Positions 44,103-55,074 of a DNA stretch of 64,000 nucleotides are shown one piece after another. Under the pieces are notes generated by a model, which saw nothing but the letters and a program-made list of their open reading frames with translations, did not search any database and had not been told where the DNA came from. Every line of letters starts with the position of its first letter. The first letter of the stretch is position 1. This stretch comes from Trichobilharzia regenti. Taxonomy: Eukaryota > Platyhelminthes > Trematoda > Strigeidida > Schistosomatidae. Made by a program: the position numbers and the translations under genes. The stretch spans positions 118,063,842 through 118,127,841 of the forward strand of contig OX235270.1 in NCBI GenBank assembly GCA_944472135.2, written 5' to 3'.

Positions 44103-44689
44103 GCATACACAAAGATTCAGCAGAAAGCGTTCAGTTTACTCAGCCAAAAGTAGAATGTGCATAAAGTGAATTTATGCTTCTTATAGAGAAAAAGTAAAAC
44201 AGATAAACTGATAGGAAAGACGCACTGGAAAACTGAAAAAAAGAGCATTGAACAAAAAGAAAAATTCGGGTAAGTGACAGGTTACATGTATAGGTTGATA
44301 ATATGCATATAGACATAATATTTGCGAAATTAGATCAAATGTTGTCCTAATAAGCAGTCCAACGTGGCATATTTCCACATTTTTTCTACGGACTAAATTA
44401 ATACTCAAGTCTGACTCATCATACTACCAGTGGTTCCAGTAGTTAGAAAGCATATTAATTGACCGTACTTGTTGGGTGAATAAAAACCTTATAGATACTG
44501 AAAAGTTATTTCCCCCCCACCCCTAATGTGTAACTGACTTTAAAAGCTGTTCAGCTCTATGACGTGTGCTAGTCTTAGCACGCTACTAATGAACTCTTCA
44601 CCTAAAATGGAAAGAAACCACTGTTCAGTGTTTTCAAGAATTAGTTTGAAGGGATTTCATGTATTTCAAGTTCTATCATAGTGTGATAT

Positions 44690-45090
44690 CAGTTGGAAAA
44701 CCGAATAGTACTGGACAGCTGTTTCGTCCTAGTTCTCTTGAAAATGAATCTGATGCTCGCAGCAATGACAGGCTACATGACGGAATTGACTGGAGTTCTA
44801 GTGAGAAATTGTAACTAGTGAGGTCCACCGTATCAGGCGACAGGACAAATACTCGCCAATATCACTGGCTAGTGTTCGCGTTAAAAACATGAATTTGCAG
44901 AAGTCGGAATTCATGAGCCATTGTATCGTGTTCCAGTAGCTAAGTGGTCTACAAGCTTGCCTTGTAACCGGAAAGTACTGGGTTTGAGGCTTGGCGGGTA
45001 CACACCGCGAAGAGTCCCGGTATAGGACGAAACGTCTGTCCCGTACTTCCTGGCTTCCAAGAGGTTCTCTAAGTGATATCAGGTAGTGAT
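44690..45090. mobile_element. Family B inverted pair, asymmetric
   Basis: The left arm (44690-44735, minus strand) keeps the end phrase and the 3' half of a hammerhead (ACGAAACAGCTGTCCAGTAC in reverse complement). The right arm (44935-45090, plus) has body, a tRNA-like head with B-box version GGTTTGAGGC, and a hammerhead remnant at 45003-45046 (GCGAAGA core, intact GTCC/GGAC and GAAA). Between them is family B body sequence. Confidence 0.65.
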
Positions 45091-45365
45091 CAAACTTGTC
45101 ATATCCAGTGTTTATTTAACTTCGATCAAACTGGCCGATTTATCACTGCATAGCATTACACAAAAGTCTCTGTGTTCCACAGTTTCCACTCCTCGGAAAA
45201 TTGCATTAAAAACTAGAGAAAAGTAATGCAATGAAGAAATTAGTTGAGAGGATAATTAAGTATAGATTAAGTAAAAGTTTCAGAGATGGTGTAAAGCAAT
45301 TTTTAAGCATTATCCTGCATTTGACAGAGGAGAACCGCCTTTCAAACGTGTTCATATATCTTTTT

Positions 45366-45770
45366 TTATTTACTAAACTTGAGAAGATTCTGAATTTTAT
45401 TAATTAAAATGACAATATCATCTGCATACTGAGAGTCAAGAGGAGCTTTTTCTGATAGCGAATCAGTCCTTGAGACATCGAAGTCTACCACCCCCATCAG
45501 TATGTCTTTCAGATATTTTGAATGGGAACTACTGATTGTTGTCACTTTAAATGACAACACTATATAACATGCACGAGTTCGAATGAAATGCCTTTAATAG
45601 TAGGATAGGCTTTCTGTACACCTCCTTCAAAACCACAGAGTATCAATCGACTGGTAACTCTATGTGTGTATGTATGTGTGGTTTCTAACTTCAGTCGATA
45701 GCGTGTATTCATGATATGAACAGTAAAATCACCTGAATCTATCGGCACTTCTGGATACTGATGTAACACT
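45366..45770 (-). pseudogene. LINE reverse transcriptase remnant
   Basis: The minus strand gives a LDSQYADDIVILINKIQNLL segment, an RT catalytic YADD with the usual hydrophobic flank. A GVQKAYPTIKGISFEL stretch upstream could be a decayed GVRQGCPLSP motif. Only the catalytic block is convincing. Confidence 0.4.
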
Positions 45771-46139
45771 ATTTCACCAGCTTATCTCAGTCCTATCTTA
45801 GCCATCCTCTCCCTCTTATATCAGGTTCATTACTATCATGAGTTGTAATCACACCTTATTATCATTATTTATCTAATTATTACCTCGTTTAGTTGTTCTA
45901 ATCGATTTCATTTATTATGATTTGTGTTCATTTACAAAAAAAAATTCGTACTTTTTCCCCTGACTAAGTCAAGACCTTTGTAATTTTTATTCGCATATAT
46001 GCTGATGTATAGATATAAAAAGGCTTATTTTGTGTCGATTTTTAACCACTGGAGTGTATCAAATCATTTGCATTTGAAAACATAATGTAAGTGTGCAGAA
46101 ATTTTCATCGATGCGTGTGTGTACTCGTTTTTAAGGCGA

Positions 46140-46410
46140 TTCTGATCTTCGCGTTGACTGATTCGACCTAAATGTTCGACCTCTGTTGACATGTCAGCTC
46201 GGACGACGGACGCTTCGACGATTTTTCGCAATTAACTTGAAGTAATTTGGTGAATGGTGGTCAGTAATGGGTTGTACGATGCGCATTTCGGCCTATTTGG
46301 AAGTCATCAAATCAGTGTACCACCAGTCCCAAAAGAATGATGGCGTTCCCTCTGAGAATCGAACCAAGTACCCATCTTTGATTGGAGACTAAGGCAGTGG
46401 CTAGTATGGT
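46140..46410 (-). mobile_element. Sm-alpha SINE with decayed hammerhead
   Basis: Leader TTGACATGTCAGCTCGGACG matches 6580 onwards. A hammerhead relative at 46271-46314 on the minus strand has TTGATGA, CTTCC/loop/GGCC, GAAA and TGCGCATC. Next, a mirrored B-box-like CGAACCAAGTACCC. Confidence 0.6.
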
Positions 46411-46910
46411 GTGTCTAGTCCTTTGGAGACTGAATTCTATCAGTCAGGTTTGCAATGTGACCACCATTCGAGGGGGCTCGCCATCACAGTGCACTTTGAA
46501 TTGTTGTTATTAGATGGTTGGAGGAAATCAACAAGAAGACGCGCATTCAGGCTTCGTGTTAGTTGGCACTTATTAGCAAGGCATATGTACACGCTTGAAA
46601 GGACTCATGTTCCTTCTGAAATTCAAATCCACTTCATACAGTGCTGCAGTTAGAGATGTTAACACTGAGCTATTGAAGCTTACGATTGACCTCCTGTAGA
46701 AATGTATTGGTTACTTTGATTGGAAACCATTCAGTGACTAGCATAGTGTGTCTAGTCTTTCGTTTGGCTTGAATCTCAGAAAGGACATGAATTCCTTCAA
46801 GGTTGCAGATACTCCTTGCTGACTTGTAAGTGCCAACTAGCGCGAAACCTAGGTCCAAAGCTTCCTACTGATTTCCTCCAACCATCTAACACACATCGTT
46901 GCAAATGCCA
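46411..46910. mobile_element. Family E repeats, inverted pair
   Basis: The left part is minus (AGGCTTCGTGTTAGTTGGCA) and the right part plus (GCCAACTAGCGCGAAACCTA), which are mirror phrases about 270 bp apart. The repeat also includes GACTGAATTCTATCAGTCAG, shared with 40420, 58745 and 59850. Open frames over it are chance. Confidence 0.5.
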
Positions 46911-47306
46911 AAGCCTTATCCACTAGACCACCTCGACCACCTCTTGTGCAATGGGTTAGGTTTACAGAATACAGACGAAACGGTTGAATACATTCAATTC
47001 ATCATACAATGTTTACTGAGTCTTGTTTTGGTAATATTTATAAAAGAAATTAATTGTGAAAAAATTTAGCAAATGATTTCACCTAATATCTAATAAGAAA
47101 AACTGGATTACATCACAGTACACAATAATGTTGCATCACATTACACACAACCGATCAACCAATTTCTATCAGAGTGCACTTAGAATTTAAAATCATCTGT
47201 TGACGAATACGCATATCTTAAGGTTGATTTTGTTTCTCGTGAGTTCTATCTATTTTAGTATAATTTTCGAGTTACACCACGTGATCTTCACCTATTTCAA
47301 TCATTC

Positions 47307-47328
47307 ATATATATATATATATATATTC
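47307..47328. repeat. (AT)n microsatellite
   Basis: AT dinucleotide run. Confidence 0.9.
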
Positions 47329-47596
47329 TCACGGGAAAAAAGCTAATGATGACTGAAAACACATGATAAACACCGGTCACATGAAATAATACTGGGCAAT
47401 GAAGAGGTTGAAATATCTAACCACAACTACAGAGTGCCCTATTATAATTAATTTCGTATTTCCCAATGACTGAAAAGCATAACGACGGTGTTCTTACTGA
47501 CGTTTCACTGTTTAATGTTGCTCATGGTTCCATCAAGGTAATAGTGAACCAGTTTACAAAATCTCAATATATATATATATATTGGCTGGAAGATTT

Positions 47597-48212
47597 TATC
47601 ATGAGCTGGCATCAATTAGAGAACTGTTGGAAAACCCAGGAGTATTGGAAAGTTGTTTCGTCCTGGTTTGGGACTCTTCATCACAACGCAGCCACCACAA
47701 GGGTTCGAAACCAGGACCTTCTGGTTATAAGGTGAGTTCGTAGACCACTAAGCCACTGGGAACCTATACAATGGCCAGCCCACGAATCCTACTTTCTGCC
47801 AGTTCCCGACATAGCGCAACCACTTCGCGATGCCTTGTTTGATGAGTAACTGTCATCATCTTCGACCTGCTGTACCCCGCTAAACACGACTTCCCACTAG
47901 GATTCCAGGTAAAGAGCCAGTCGCTAGTGAGAATCAGACCAATTTTGAAGTATTGGTCGCACCATGTCGTGAATTGGCAGAAGTTAGAATTCATGAGCTG
48001 TCCATTAGATCGGTTCCCTACGAGCTCGCTTTGTAACCAGAAGGTCATGGATGCGAACCCCGGCAGTGGGTGCGTACTGATGAAGAGTCCCGAACTAGGG
48101 AGAAGCAGCTTTCCAGTACTGTCAGGTTTTCCAACACTTCTCTAACTGATGTCAGCTCATGATGAAATCCCTCAACCAATCAAACAAAATCCCTATAAAA
48201 CCAATACTTGAA
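47597..48212. mobile_element. Head-to-head inverted pair of full-size family B SINEs
   Basis: The minus copy runs from about 47950 down to 47597: body, tRNA-like head, hammerhead at 47642-47688 (ATGAAGA core, GTCC/GGAC, GAAA), end phrase. The plus copy runs from about 47945 to 48212 with the same order, a hammerhead relative at 48073-48119 (CTGATGAAGA core, GTCC/AGGG, GAAG), and the terminal CAATCAAACAAAATCCCTA. A second AT run follows at 48211-48235. The arms are long enough to form a hairpin of more than 200 bp. Confidence 0.75.
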
Positions 48213-48235
48213 ATATATATATATATATATATATA
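48211..48235. repeat. (AT)n microsatellite at SINE end
   Basis: AT run directly after the family B terminal phrase, probably grown from the SINE tail. Confidence 0.9.
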
Positions 48236-48239
48236 AACT

Positions 48240-49150
48240 CAATCACAACTGCTCTGTATGTGGCCGTCCTGAGTCCGTGGGTGAATGAATTGGTTAAAGA
48301 CATCGCAAGGCTGCAGATTGTTGGATTTAATAAGTGTGTGAATTATAAAATCAGGATATGTTTGCCTAATGGAAAGTGTTCATCATATTTGAGTTGACTA
48401 TATCATTTCGCCAGCGAGATGATCTGACCAGGTTAAATTCTGTCACAATTTATCACCCCTATTTAAACAATTTGGATCAGACGATGTTTAGAATTTTTCT
48501 CTGAATGATTTTCGTATAGGCAAAATCAATCTTGTAGCTTGATTCTATAGCCTACACACTTTCAAGCTCTGCGGTGTTAATTTCTCCTGACCTTAATTTC
48601 TTTCAGAAGTGAGCTCAATGCATGGTGCATAACACAGTTCGATGTTTCGAAGGATACTCTGTTGTGACACCTGCTGATTAGTTGAGTACTCTTCTGATCT
48701 CGTCTGACGCCCTTTATCTATAAGGGAACTAAGTTTTTCGGTTACACTTAGAGTTACTGTTGTTTTTGTGAATGAAATTTTCTTTGAGATTTTCGGTGAT
48801 GCTTTCATATTTATTATTATGCCTTATAATTCTATTTACACTTATGACTAGAAAAATAAAATAGGTTGAAAGTCATTTACTGTAGGCTAAAATGCAGTAC
48901 TTTATCACTCTGACACTTTGTCTACGGCGAGCAATGAACGTCCAATGTAATACAAAAGATAGCGAGGATACATTAATCTGAGCACTCAGTTTGCTTTCAC
49001 TATTCCACGATAAAGAGATTTTAACAGACTGTTAGGGGTAATATTTAAACCCATAAGCAATAGGTTCATATAACAGCCAAAAAGTATAGTCTGTAAATAT
49101 ATCTATTGAGATATGCAGTACATGCCTACTTTGGAATTTACACCATGACA
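48240..49150. other. Intron sequence, no other feature
   Basis: No supported feature. A 71-codon minus-strand frame at 48593-48808 is Ser/Thr-rich but has no borders or domain. Confidence 0.45.
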
Positions 49151-49153
49151 TAC

Positions 49154-49366
49154 CTGAAAATCTTGATCGATCTGAGGGTCTTCTACGATCTTTGGGTGGA
49201 GCGCGTCTACCCATACCACCATGCGAATTAATGGATGGTGTACTGGCACGTAAACAGGCATCCAAGAGAATATCTTGTTCTTGATCTAATGCTTCCATTG
49301 AAGCATCGGAAGCTTCACAGGCTATACCTGGACTACGTCCACGATTTGGCGCCAATCGTCGAGGAG
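49154..49366 (-). CDS. Internal coding exon of the unknown host gene
   Basis: A 213-nt exon, phase 1 to phase 1, with donor TTTTCAG|GTATGT and acceptor CAACGAAG (weak pyrimidine tract, with ACTAAC as branch-like sequence). The peptide starts PRRLAPNRGRSPGIACEAS, then MEALDQEQDILLDACLRA, HGGMGRRAPPKDRRRPS and DRSRFS. Arg/Pro-rich ends flank an acidic helix-like middle, likely disordered. An in-frame stop lies upstream of the acceptor, so the exon cannot extend leftward in transcript sense. Confidence 0.7.
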
Positions 49367-49369
49367 CTT

Positions 49370-50190
49370 CGTTGTTAGTTTGATCAGTTGATAGGACCAG
49401 TGAAGATTACCACAGGCATTGCATTGCAGAATTTTAGGAATACAGGAAAATATTTTTTAAAAAAAATTAAAAGAGTTTAGAAGGAGAAGACTGCGAGATA
49501 ATTAAGACAAACATAAACAATAACCGCATGTGAATCACTTCAACAGAAACACCCGAAAACACAATAGAAACATAAATACTGAAAAAAGAATATTCCTTTT
49601 TTGTCTTCATTTTACTGTATTTTTCTATGTTTGTCTGTCTAGTTACCGTTACAAAATATACTGCCATTTTAGATAAGAAAGATAGGAGTCAGTGAGTTTA
49701 AAAATTTGCAAGCACGTCTACTTTTTGTTTTCTTCACAGCCAGAATAAATTATAAACAGAATTTTTCTTCTCAGGAATACCGTCGTGTATTGACCTCAAT
49801 GAGTGAAACAACCAACTGTCATCATCACATAAACACTGCTCATTACTTCAGCAATGTGCATATGTGTACATGCATAGAGTATGATGAATGGCTTACTGGC
49901 TGACTGATTGACTCAGTGGGTGCAATAATATTGTTTTAATTGTCTTGTACTCCTGTCAACTTGCATTTTTACCCTAAAATGGATAAACATGAAAGTAGAG
50001 ATGGTGGTTTTTCTTCTTTATTTCTTTCTATTTGACTTAAATTAAACACACTAATATTGCTTAAAATACATAAATATGAGCCAATGCATCATGTACTTCT
50101 CTTGTTTTTTACAAATTCATTCCACTCATCAAGATTCATTCAAGCCAAACACTATGATATAAGCGGTTGTACATCTCTTATGGCCTATAG
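49370..50190. other. Intron sequence, no other feature
   Basis: Nothing recognised apart from AT-rich DNA. Confidence 0.45.
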
Positions 50191-50193
50191 TCA

Positions 50194-50221
<28 letters not shown>
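50194..50221. repeat. (TG)n microsatellite
   Basis: About 14 TG units. Confidence 0.95.
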
Positions 50222-50224
<3 letters not shown>

Positions 50225-50339
50225 GTGAATGATGAATAAGTGAGCTGAAGAGCATAAAGCTTACTATTCGCAAACATTTGGCTCATTATGTGTCAAGTAC
50301 ATCTCAATCGCTTTATATTTGTCTTTTTTTTTAACTTGT

Positions 50340-50590
50340 ATACCCGGCCGAGGAACTCTGCTTTTTGTGGTAGGACAAATAATGGCCAACAAAGCAAGTA
50401 GTCCAGGGTTTGACCCCCGGGATGACGAACTCCTTCACCTCAGTTAGCCGGTAGAAAGGCAGGTAGAGGAGGAAGGTTGGGTGTGTGGCTAGCAACTCCA
50501 CTTCGTAAAGAACCACAGCTGCTACTGAAACTTCAAAACTCTAACATGAAACTCTGTTCCAATGTGAACGCAAAAAAATAGAATAAACCA
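50340..50590 (+). mobile_element. Family D SINE, plus orientation
   Basis: Diverged tRNA-like head with a B-box version GGGTTTGACCCC. It is followed by GGTTGGGTGTGTGGCTAGCA and GCTGCTACTGAAACTTC, and a tail with ATGAAACTCTGTTCCAATGT then A-rich sequence. Same layout as 36515-36750. Confidence 0.6.
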
Positions 50591-50659
50591 ATAAATTTAT
50601 GTACGCTAAAATTGACCTGCACAATATTAATATAATTTAAGTACAGATTCAGGTATGAA

Positions 50660-50835
50660 ACAAGGCCAGTTAAGGATCACTGAAAGTAATAGAACAGTGG
50701 AAAGCTTTTCTGTCCTACTTTAGGGCTCTTCCACAGTGAGCTCCTACGATCACAACGGGACCTCCACGTTATGAAGTCAATCTCTTTGGTCATTCAGTCA
50801 CTTGGGACAGAATTCAATGGCCCGTGAATTCCGAT
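50660..50835 (-). repeat. Decayed family B SINE
   Basis: Minus-strand hammerhead relative near 50695-50740 (GAAGAGCCC, AGGACAGAAAAGC) and a decayed tRNA-like part. Core bases are lost. Confidence 0.5.
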
Positions 50836-50874
50836 CTCTGCTATTTAGTATTATAACGCCACCCTCAACATATG

Positions 50875-51340
50875 TCTGTCTGTCTGTCTGGATTCAACAT
50901 AGAACTTGGCACCGAAGTGCAGCAGTTCGAGTTGCCACGTTCCAAATAGCCCACAGAGGTAGACAAGAAGATGAGTGAAGAGAATCAATACAGTCTGACA
51001 AGTATAAGAGTGAAACAGAATGGGTAATGGTAGAAAGGAATATGAAAGATTACAGAGACTGAATACATCTGCGCCATTGATTCCTAGAGTCCCGAGGGCC
51101 CCAACCCGGGAGTCTGCATCTCCCTACCTGACTCAGTTTAACTGTCAAGGATTTCATGGATTGATGAGGCCATGTTTTTGTTTGGCCACCACTGGCTCTT
51201 TTCCAACCTTCACCTATATCAGCTAGCAAAGCCCGTCGGGGGAGGCGATGGTTAGGCATGCGCAGCACGTGACCTAGCCATCTTAGTCTATGTAACTTTA
51301 TAGCCTCGTCGATTGATTTTCCCTCTTTGCCCAACACTCT
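50875..51340 (-). pseudogene. LINE RT C-terminus and 3' end
   Basis: The minus-strand frame 51337-51050 reads [20 protein letters not shown], then [20 protein letters not shown] and VKLSQVGRCRLPGWGPRD. This is a typical LINE C-terminal [11 protein letters not shown] segment, with the W..GGQ..TW stretch between. The 3' UTR (GTTCGAGTTGCCACGTTCC in plus text) ends in a CTGT tetranucleotide tract near 50875. The same ending is at 61605-61735. It may belong to the family whose RT starts at 63247. Confidence 0.7.
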
Positions 51341-51559
51341 ACGCCAACATCAACATTACTTATCTTGTGAAACCACCTAACGTGAGACATATGCTTTCGA
51401 TTAGGACCCACTTCTGATTGACACTATATGGACCCGACTATCCACGACACTTGTGAAAGGAACTTCAGGATATCCATCCAGTAGCTATCAATGAGCTGGA
51501 GATTGACTCCTAGATTATTTATTTTTGTAGGGGTTTGGATGAATTTCAATTTAGATTTA

Positions 51560-51665
51560 CTCGTGAACCAATATCAGTTAAAGGTCATTAAGAACTATAC
51601 AGCACTGGACAGCAGTTTCATCCTAAGTCTGGACTCTTCATCAGTGCGCATAGCAAGGGATCGCA
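51560..51665 (-). repeat. Family B element end with hammerhead relative
   Basis: The plus text AACCAATATCAGTTAAAGG is the end phrase. The minus strand 51602-51648 reads GCACTGATGAAGAGTCCAGA, then TTAGGATGAAACTGCTGTCC and AGTGC. Stem I pairs fully (GCACTG/CAGTGC). Stem II carries a substitution and spacing is shifted by an added TGA. Confidence 0.55.
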
Positions 51666-52064
51666 ACTATGTCAGAGATATATTTGTCGTTTATTGAAAT
51701 ACCCCTCTATTCAGTGGGCGTTTACAACAGCTATATGATAAGACAAAGGGAATAATTTTACAGTAGACACTTTTATTAGAAGACACTGAGAATGCATTGC
51801 TAGTCCCTACTACAGAAACATAAGATAAGCCAACTTCTTTTGTGACTAATTAGGTAATATATGTCAGCAGACAATTGTGAGACTGTGTCTTTTTAGTAAA
51901 AAGCCCTTTTAGTTCTTTCTTTCATTCATATTGTTGTTGTTACTATTTCCAATTTAATATTACACATGCATATTCATATTAGCATCGCGCTTTCAATGTG
52001 AGTGTTGTCTTAATTATTTCCGGCAGTACTATGTAGTATAAAACGAAAATTGATTTTGATTTGA

Positions 52065-52246
52065 TTTTTGATTTACAGCTTGATTCCACACTGTATTTTC
52101 GGTACAAGTATGGAATTTTCAGCGTGGATATCGGTAGCCCAAATTTTGCAGGCCGACCATAGATATCAGGTGTGCGTCGGTGCGGGCTCGAACCCCGGAC
52201 CATGTGCATGGTCGGCGAGAGTCCTAACCACTGTGCCACCGACGCA
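52065..52246 (-). mobile_element. Family C SINE
   Basis: Minus-strand copy of the 35486-35665 SINE, with head at about 52170-52246 and the ATTCCACACTGTA end at about 52083-52095. A TTTTGATTTGATTTTTGATT run is its tail in plus text. Confidence 0.8.
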
Positions 52247-52249
52247 CAA

Positions 52250-52490
52250 TAAAGGGAGGACCGTGAGGCCTCCCCACTGACAAAAACTACACGCCCGAGA
52301 GCACCCGATTAGGGTCCGTCGCGAGTTTCAACCCACCGAGGTGCAATGGTGAGCCTCCACCCGGGGTCAGAGCATTCTTGATCACCCTGAACCCGGCGCC
52401 AGGTAAGTGATGTAGCACTACATTACATGCTGAAGATTCCAAATTGTATCAGAAGTATTGTTTGGAATAAAGCCATTACTATTAATATTA
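52250..52490 (+). repeat. GC-rich repeat ending in a family C-like tail
   Basis: Unusually GC-rich (CCCGGCGCCAGG). It ends ATGCTGAAGATTCCAAATTG, then TTTGGAATAAAGCC and an ATT-rich tail. The tail resembles the family C end, which suggests a partner element, possibly a LINE 3' end, sharing it. Confidence 0.45.
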
Positions 52491-52543
52491 TTATCATTTC
52501 TTGAATAAGTCTTCAACACTGACCTACTTGTTCACTTATTGGT

Positions 52544-53309
52544 GAAATCATCTTCAGACGCTGTACAGTCGTATTTATACTTACAAAAAAAATATATAGG
52601 AGTCTATTATTGAGTAATAAATTCACCTGCTCGTGTGGAGCTAGTTATATTTGCCGAAAAAAGAGAACGCTTTCCAAACGCATCTCTAAACATTATCCGG
52701 CATGGTTAGCAAAGGGATAATGCAAGACAATTACTAGCTGAATTCTCGAGCATTTGGTGAACTCAGGTCACATAGCTCCACCAGAGTCGTCTTTCAATAT
52801 CATCTACAAAGTGAAGCCAAGTGGTACAAAGGGTGTCAGGTTTCGACTTTTGTGTATGGCGGAGGCGCTGGCGATTCGTCAACACAATCCTGAACTCTGT
52901 ATACAGAAAAAGTTTGTCCAGTCTCTTATTCTACCTTGGTCTTAACCTCTTCACTAGTGGTTCTCAATAAAAAAAATTTTTCTTAATTTTTTTTATTTTC
53001 CTTTTAGTTTGCTTTTGTTTTATTAATTAATTTACTATTATCACTCTCATATGCTTCTTTTGTACATTTTCACACTTGTTAAATTGACACTCAAATACCT
53101 TCATTCTCACTCAAGAGCAATTTTAACCTTATCAAAAACTTCTATCTTTGTGCCGTTGAGTACCACGTAATTTACAACTTTTAACTTTCACTTCTAAAGC
53201 CACTTCTGAATAATTATATCAATTATGTCACCCTCTATTACTCAATAATAGACCGCTATATACTTTTTATAAGTATAAATACGACTGTACAGCGTCTGAA
53301 GATGATTTC
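52544..53309 (+). mobile_element. Penelope-like fragment between terminal inverted repeats
   Basis: Inverted arms 52544-52619 and 53236-53309 (GAAATCATCTTCAGACGCTG at the outer edge of the left arm, mirrored on the right) enclose a PLE endonuclease tail. Inverted terminal repeats are one of the layouts PLEs adopt. The RT part is absent. Confidence 0.7.
52619..52945 (+). pseudogene. PLE GIY-YIG endonuclease tail, YIG changed to YIC
   Basis: Frame: FTCSCGASYICRKKRTLSKR, then ISKHYPAWLAKG, a stop, and later SFNIIYKVKPSGTKGVRFRL, CMAEALAIRQHNPELCIQK and LPW. It aligns throughout with 16186-16689 (FTCCCGVRYIGRS, then CIAEALAIHKEKPELCIQK), so the same subfamily. The motif glycine is lost and a stop follows. 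Confidence 0.75.
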
Positions 53310-53319
53310 GTCGATAAAG

Positions 53320-54530
53320 AAAATTTTCTTCGCTGAACTTGTCTTTTATCTTCTTCATGACTAAATGGGTATTTTCGGTGATTATTCACTTATCGCATTT
53401 CAAAACAAGAAAAACAGGATTTGCTTATGATTTCAGAAGATGCAGCGATATATGTTTCCTGATGACTTGGAGTATGACTCCTCCATTGGATACATCCGCT
53501 TTCATGGATGATACTTTACTTACTGATGCACGAACACAGAAGCAGTTGTCTCAAAAGCTAAAGTGATATTCACAAGACTACTGAACAATGGCAAACATTT
53601 GTTTTAAAACGACCATTATTTTGGTTATTTATTTGTAATTGTGATTTAGCACTGATATTTTAATTGACCAAATGAATCTGCTTACTTGGACATATGGAAT
53701 CCAAGAATGCAGATATCGATATTACCACGAACCATAATAGTAACTGTAGTTAAGTTATCAGGAGCTAACAATCAACACGACTTTCTCTCCAATGAGTGTT
53801 TTACAATCAGTGGTTTACACTGGTTAGACTAAGTTTTTCGCAGACTTCACTATTCAGTATATAACTAGCTCATCTGCTGGCACATTAGGCAACACCTTAC
53901 ACAGAAATAACTCAGTTGAGGTTATCGAATTTTCAATTTTCAAATAACACTTAAAGCATATGATATAGGAGAATAGACGGAAGTTCTGGATAACTACTGA
54001 GAGTTCAGTAAAAAAAAAAAAGATTCTTTAAATACCCACAATTATTTACTATGAAAAAATCAGTAAAAATGTTTTTCTTTTGCTATTTGTTCGATAGTGG
54101 CTAACAGTAGAATTCAAAACACATGATACTGTTCCTACCGAGACTGTGGCCCAGCACGCAGCATACTGTCAAATGCCACAATGTGACGACGAAAACCACT
54201 AATTATGCAACAGTTATGATTTTAAGTTATTTATTCATACTTTATTGATAAACATCCGGACTGAATTCATCAGACTGATCTCTACTTTAAATGAATAGTA
54301 CATGAACAACTGAGTAATAGGATAGAATTACACCACTTTCAAGGCTTAAAAGTAATCAGTAGGCTCAGAAGGTATGCGAATCTGTCAAACGTACAAAACC
54401 TTCCTGAAGCATATTATATTCACTGTGTTAGTTTTTAATTACAATCTGATTGGCGGACATATTGAACACTGAGATAATGGAGACTAAGATAACAACTAGA
54501 GAATTAATACTTACCAACACTTGAATACCA
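53320..54530. other. Intron sequence, no other feature
   Basis: AT-rich. No gene recognised. Confidence 0.4.
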
Positions 54531-54534
54531 ATAA

Positions 54535-54812
54535 GATGCTCACTGGCGACTGGCCCTATTCAGGTAGGTAGTTACCTGGGTTCCAGTGGGAAGTCGTGAC
54601 CAGTAGGGTGCAGCTGGTCGGGTGTGAGGACAAATACTCGCCGAAGACATTGGCTAGCGGTCGCGCTGTGTCGTGAATTGGCAGAAGTTAGAATTCAAGG
54701 ACCATTGGATCGGGTCCCAGTGGCTTAATGGTATACGAGCTCGCCTTGTAACCGGAAGGTCCTGGGTTCGAATCCCGGTGGGTGCATACTGCTGAAGAGT
54801 CCCAAATTAATA
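54535..54812 (+). mobile_element. Family B SINE with best-preserved tRNA-like head
   Basis: Body 54535-54710, tRNA-like head 54713-54786 (A-box TGGCTTAATGG, B-box GGTTCGAATCC, anticodon-loop-like CTTGTAAC resembling a Thr tRNA), then the first part of a hammerhead (ACTGCTGAAGAGTCCCAAA) where the copy is cut off. It defines the family order: body, tRNA-like head, hammerhead. Confidence 0.75.
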
Positions 54813-55074
54813 CTTACTCATTAAACGCAACTATAGGAGTTTCAATTCTGTCTTTGTGCTATAGATTATTAGAAAAGCTATGCTAACCCTTAACCCCTCA
54901 CACAAAAGTACTACTCAACGTTAACAGCACAAAAACTGAAATGAAACAAAATTTAGGGTGGGATGAATCTTCCCTTAGCCAGTGGAATGTTCCAGGCTTT
55001 CGTTTTGAAGGACGTCAAAAACAACAGCAAAAACAACCGAATAAGTAAAAAGACATGAAATACATATAACCTAC

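Noticed and set aside
53290..53335. CTGAAGATGATTTC in the right arm of the 52.5 kb PLE as a hammerhead
   Set aside because: The expected GAAA after stem II is missing and stem I does not pair adjacent to the core; the left arm does not restore it.
54713..54786. A genuine tRNA-Thr-like gene
   Set aside because: The same sequence recurs next to hammerheads at many loci, and acceptor-stem pairing is poor. It is a SINE promoter.
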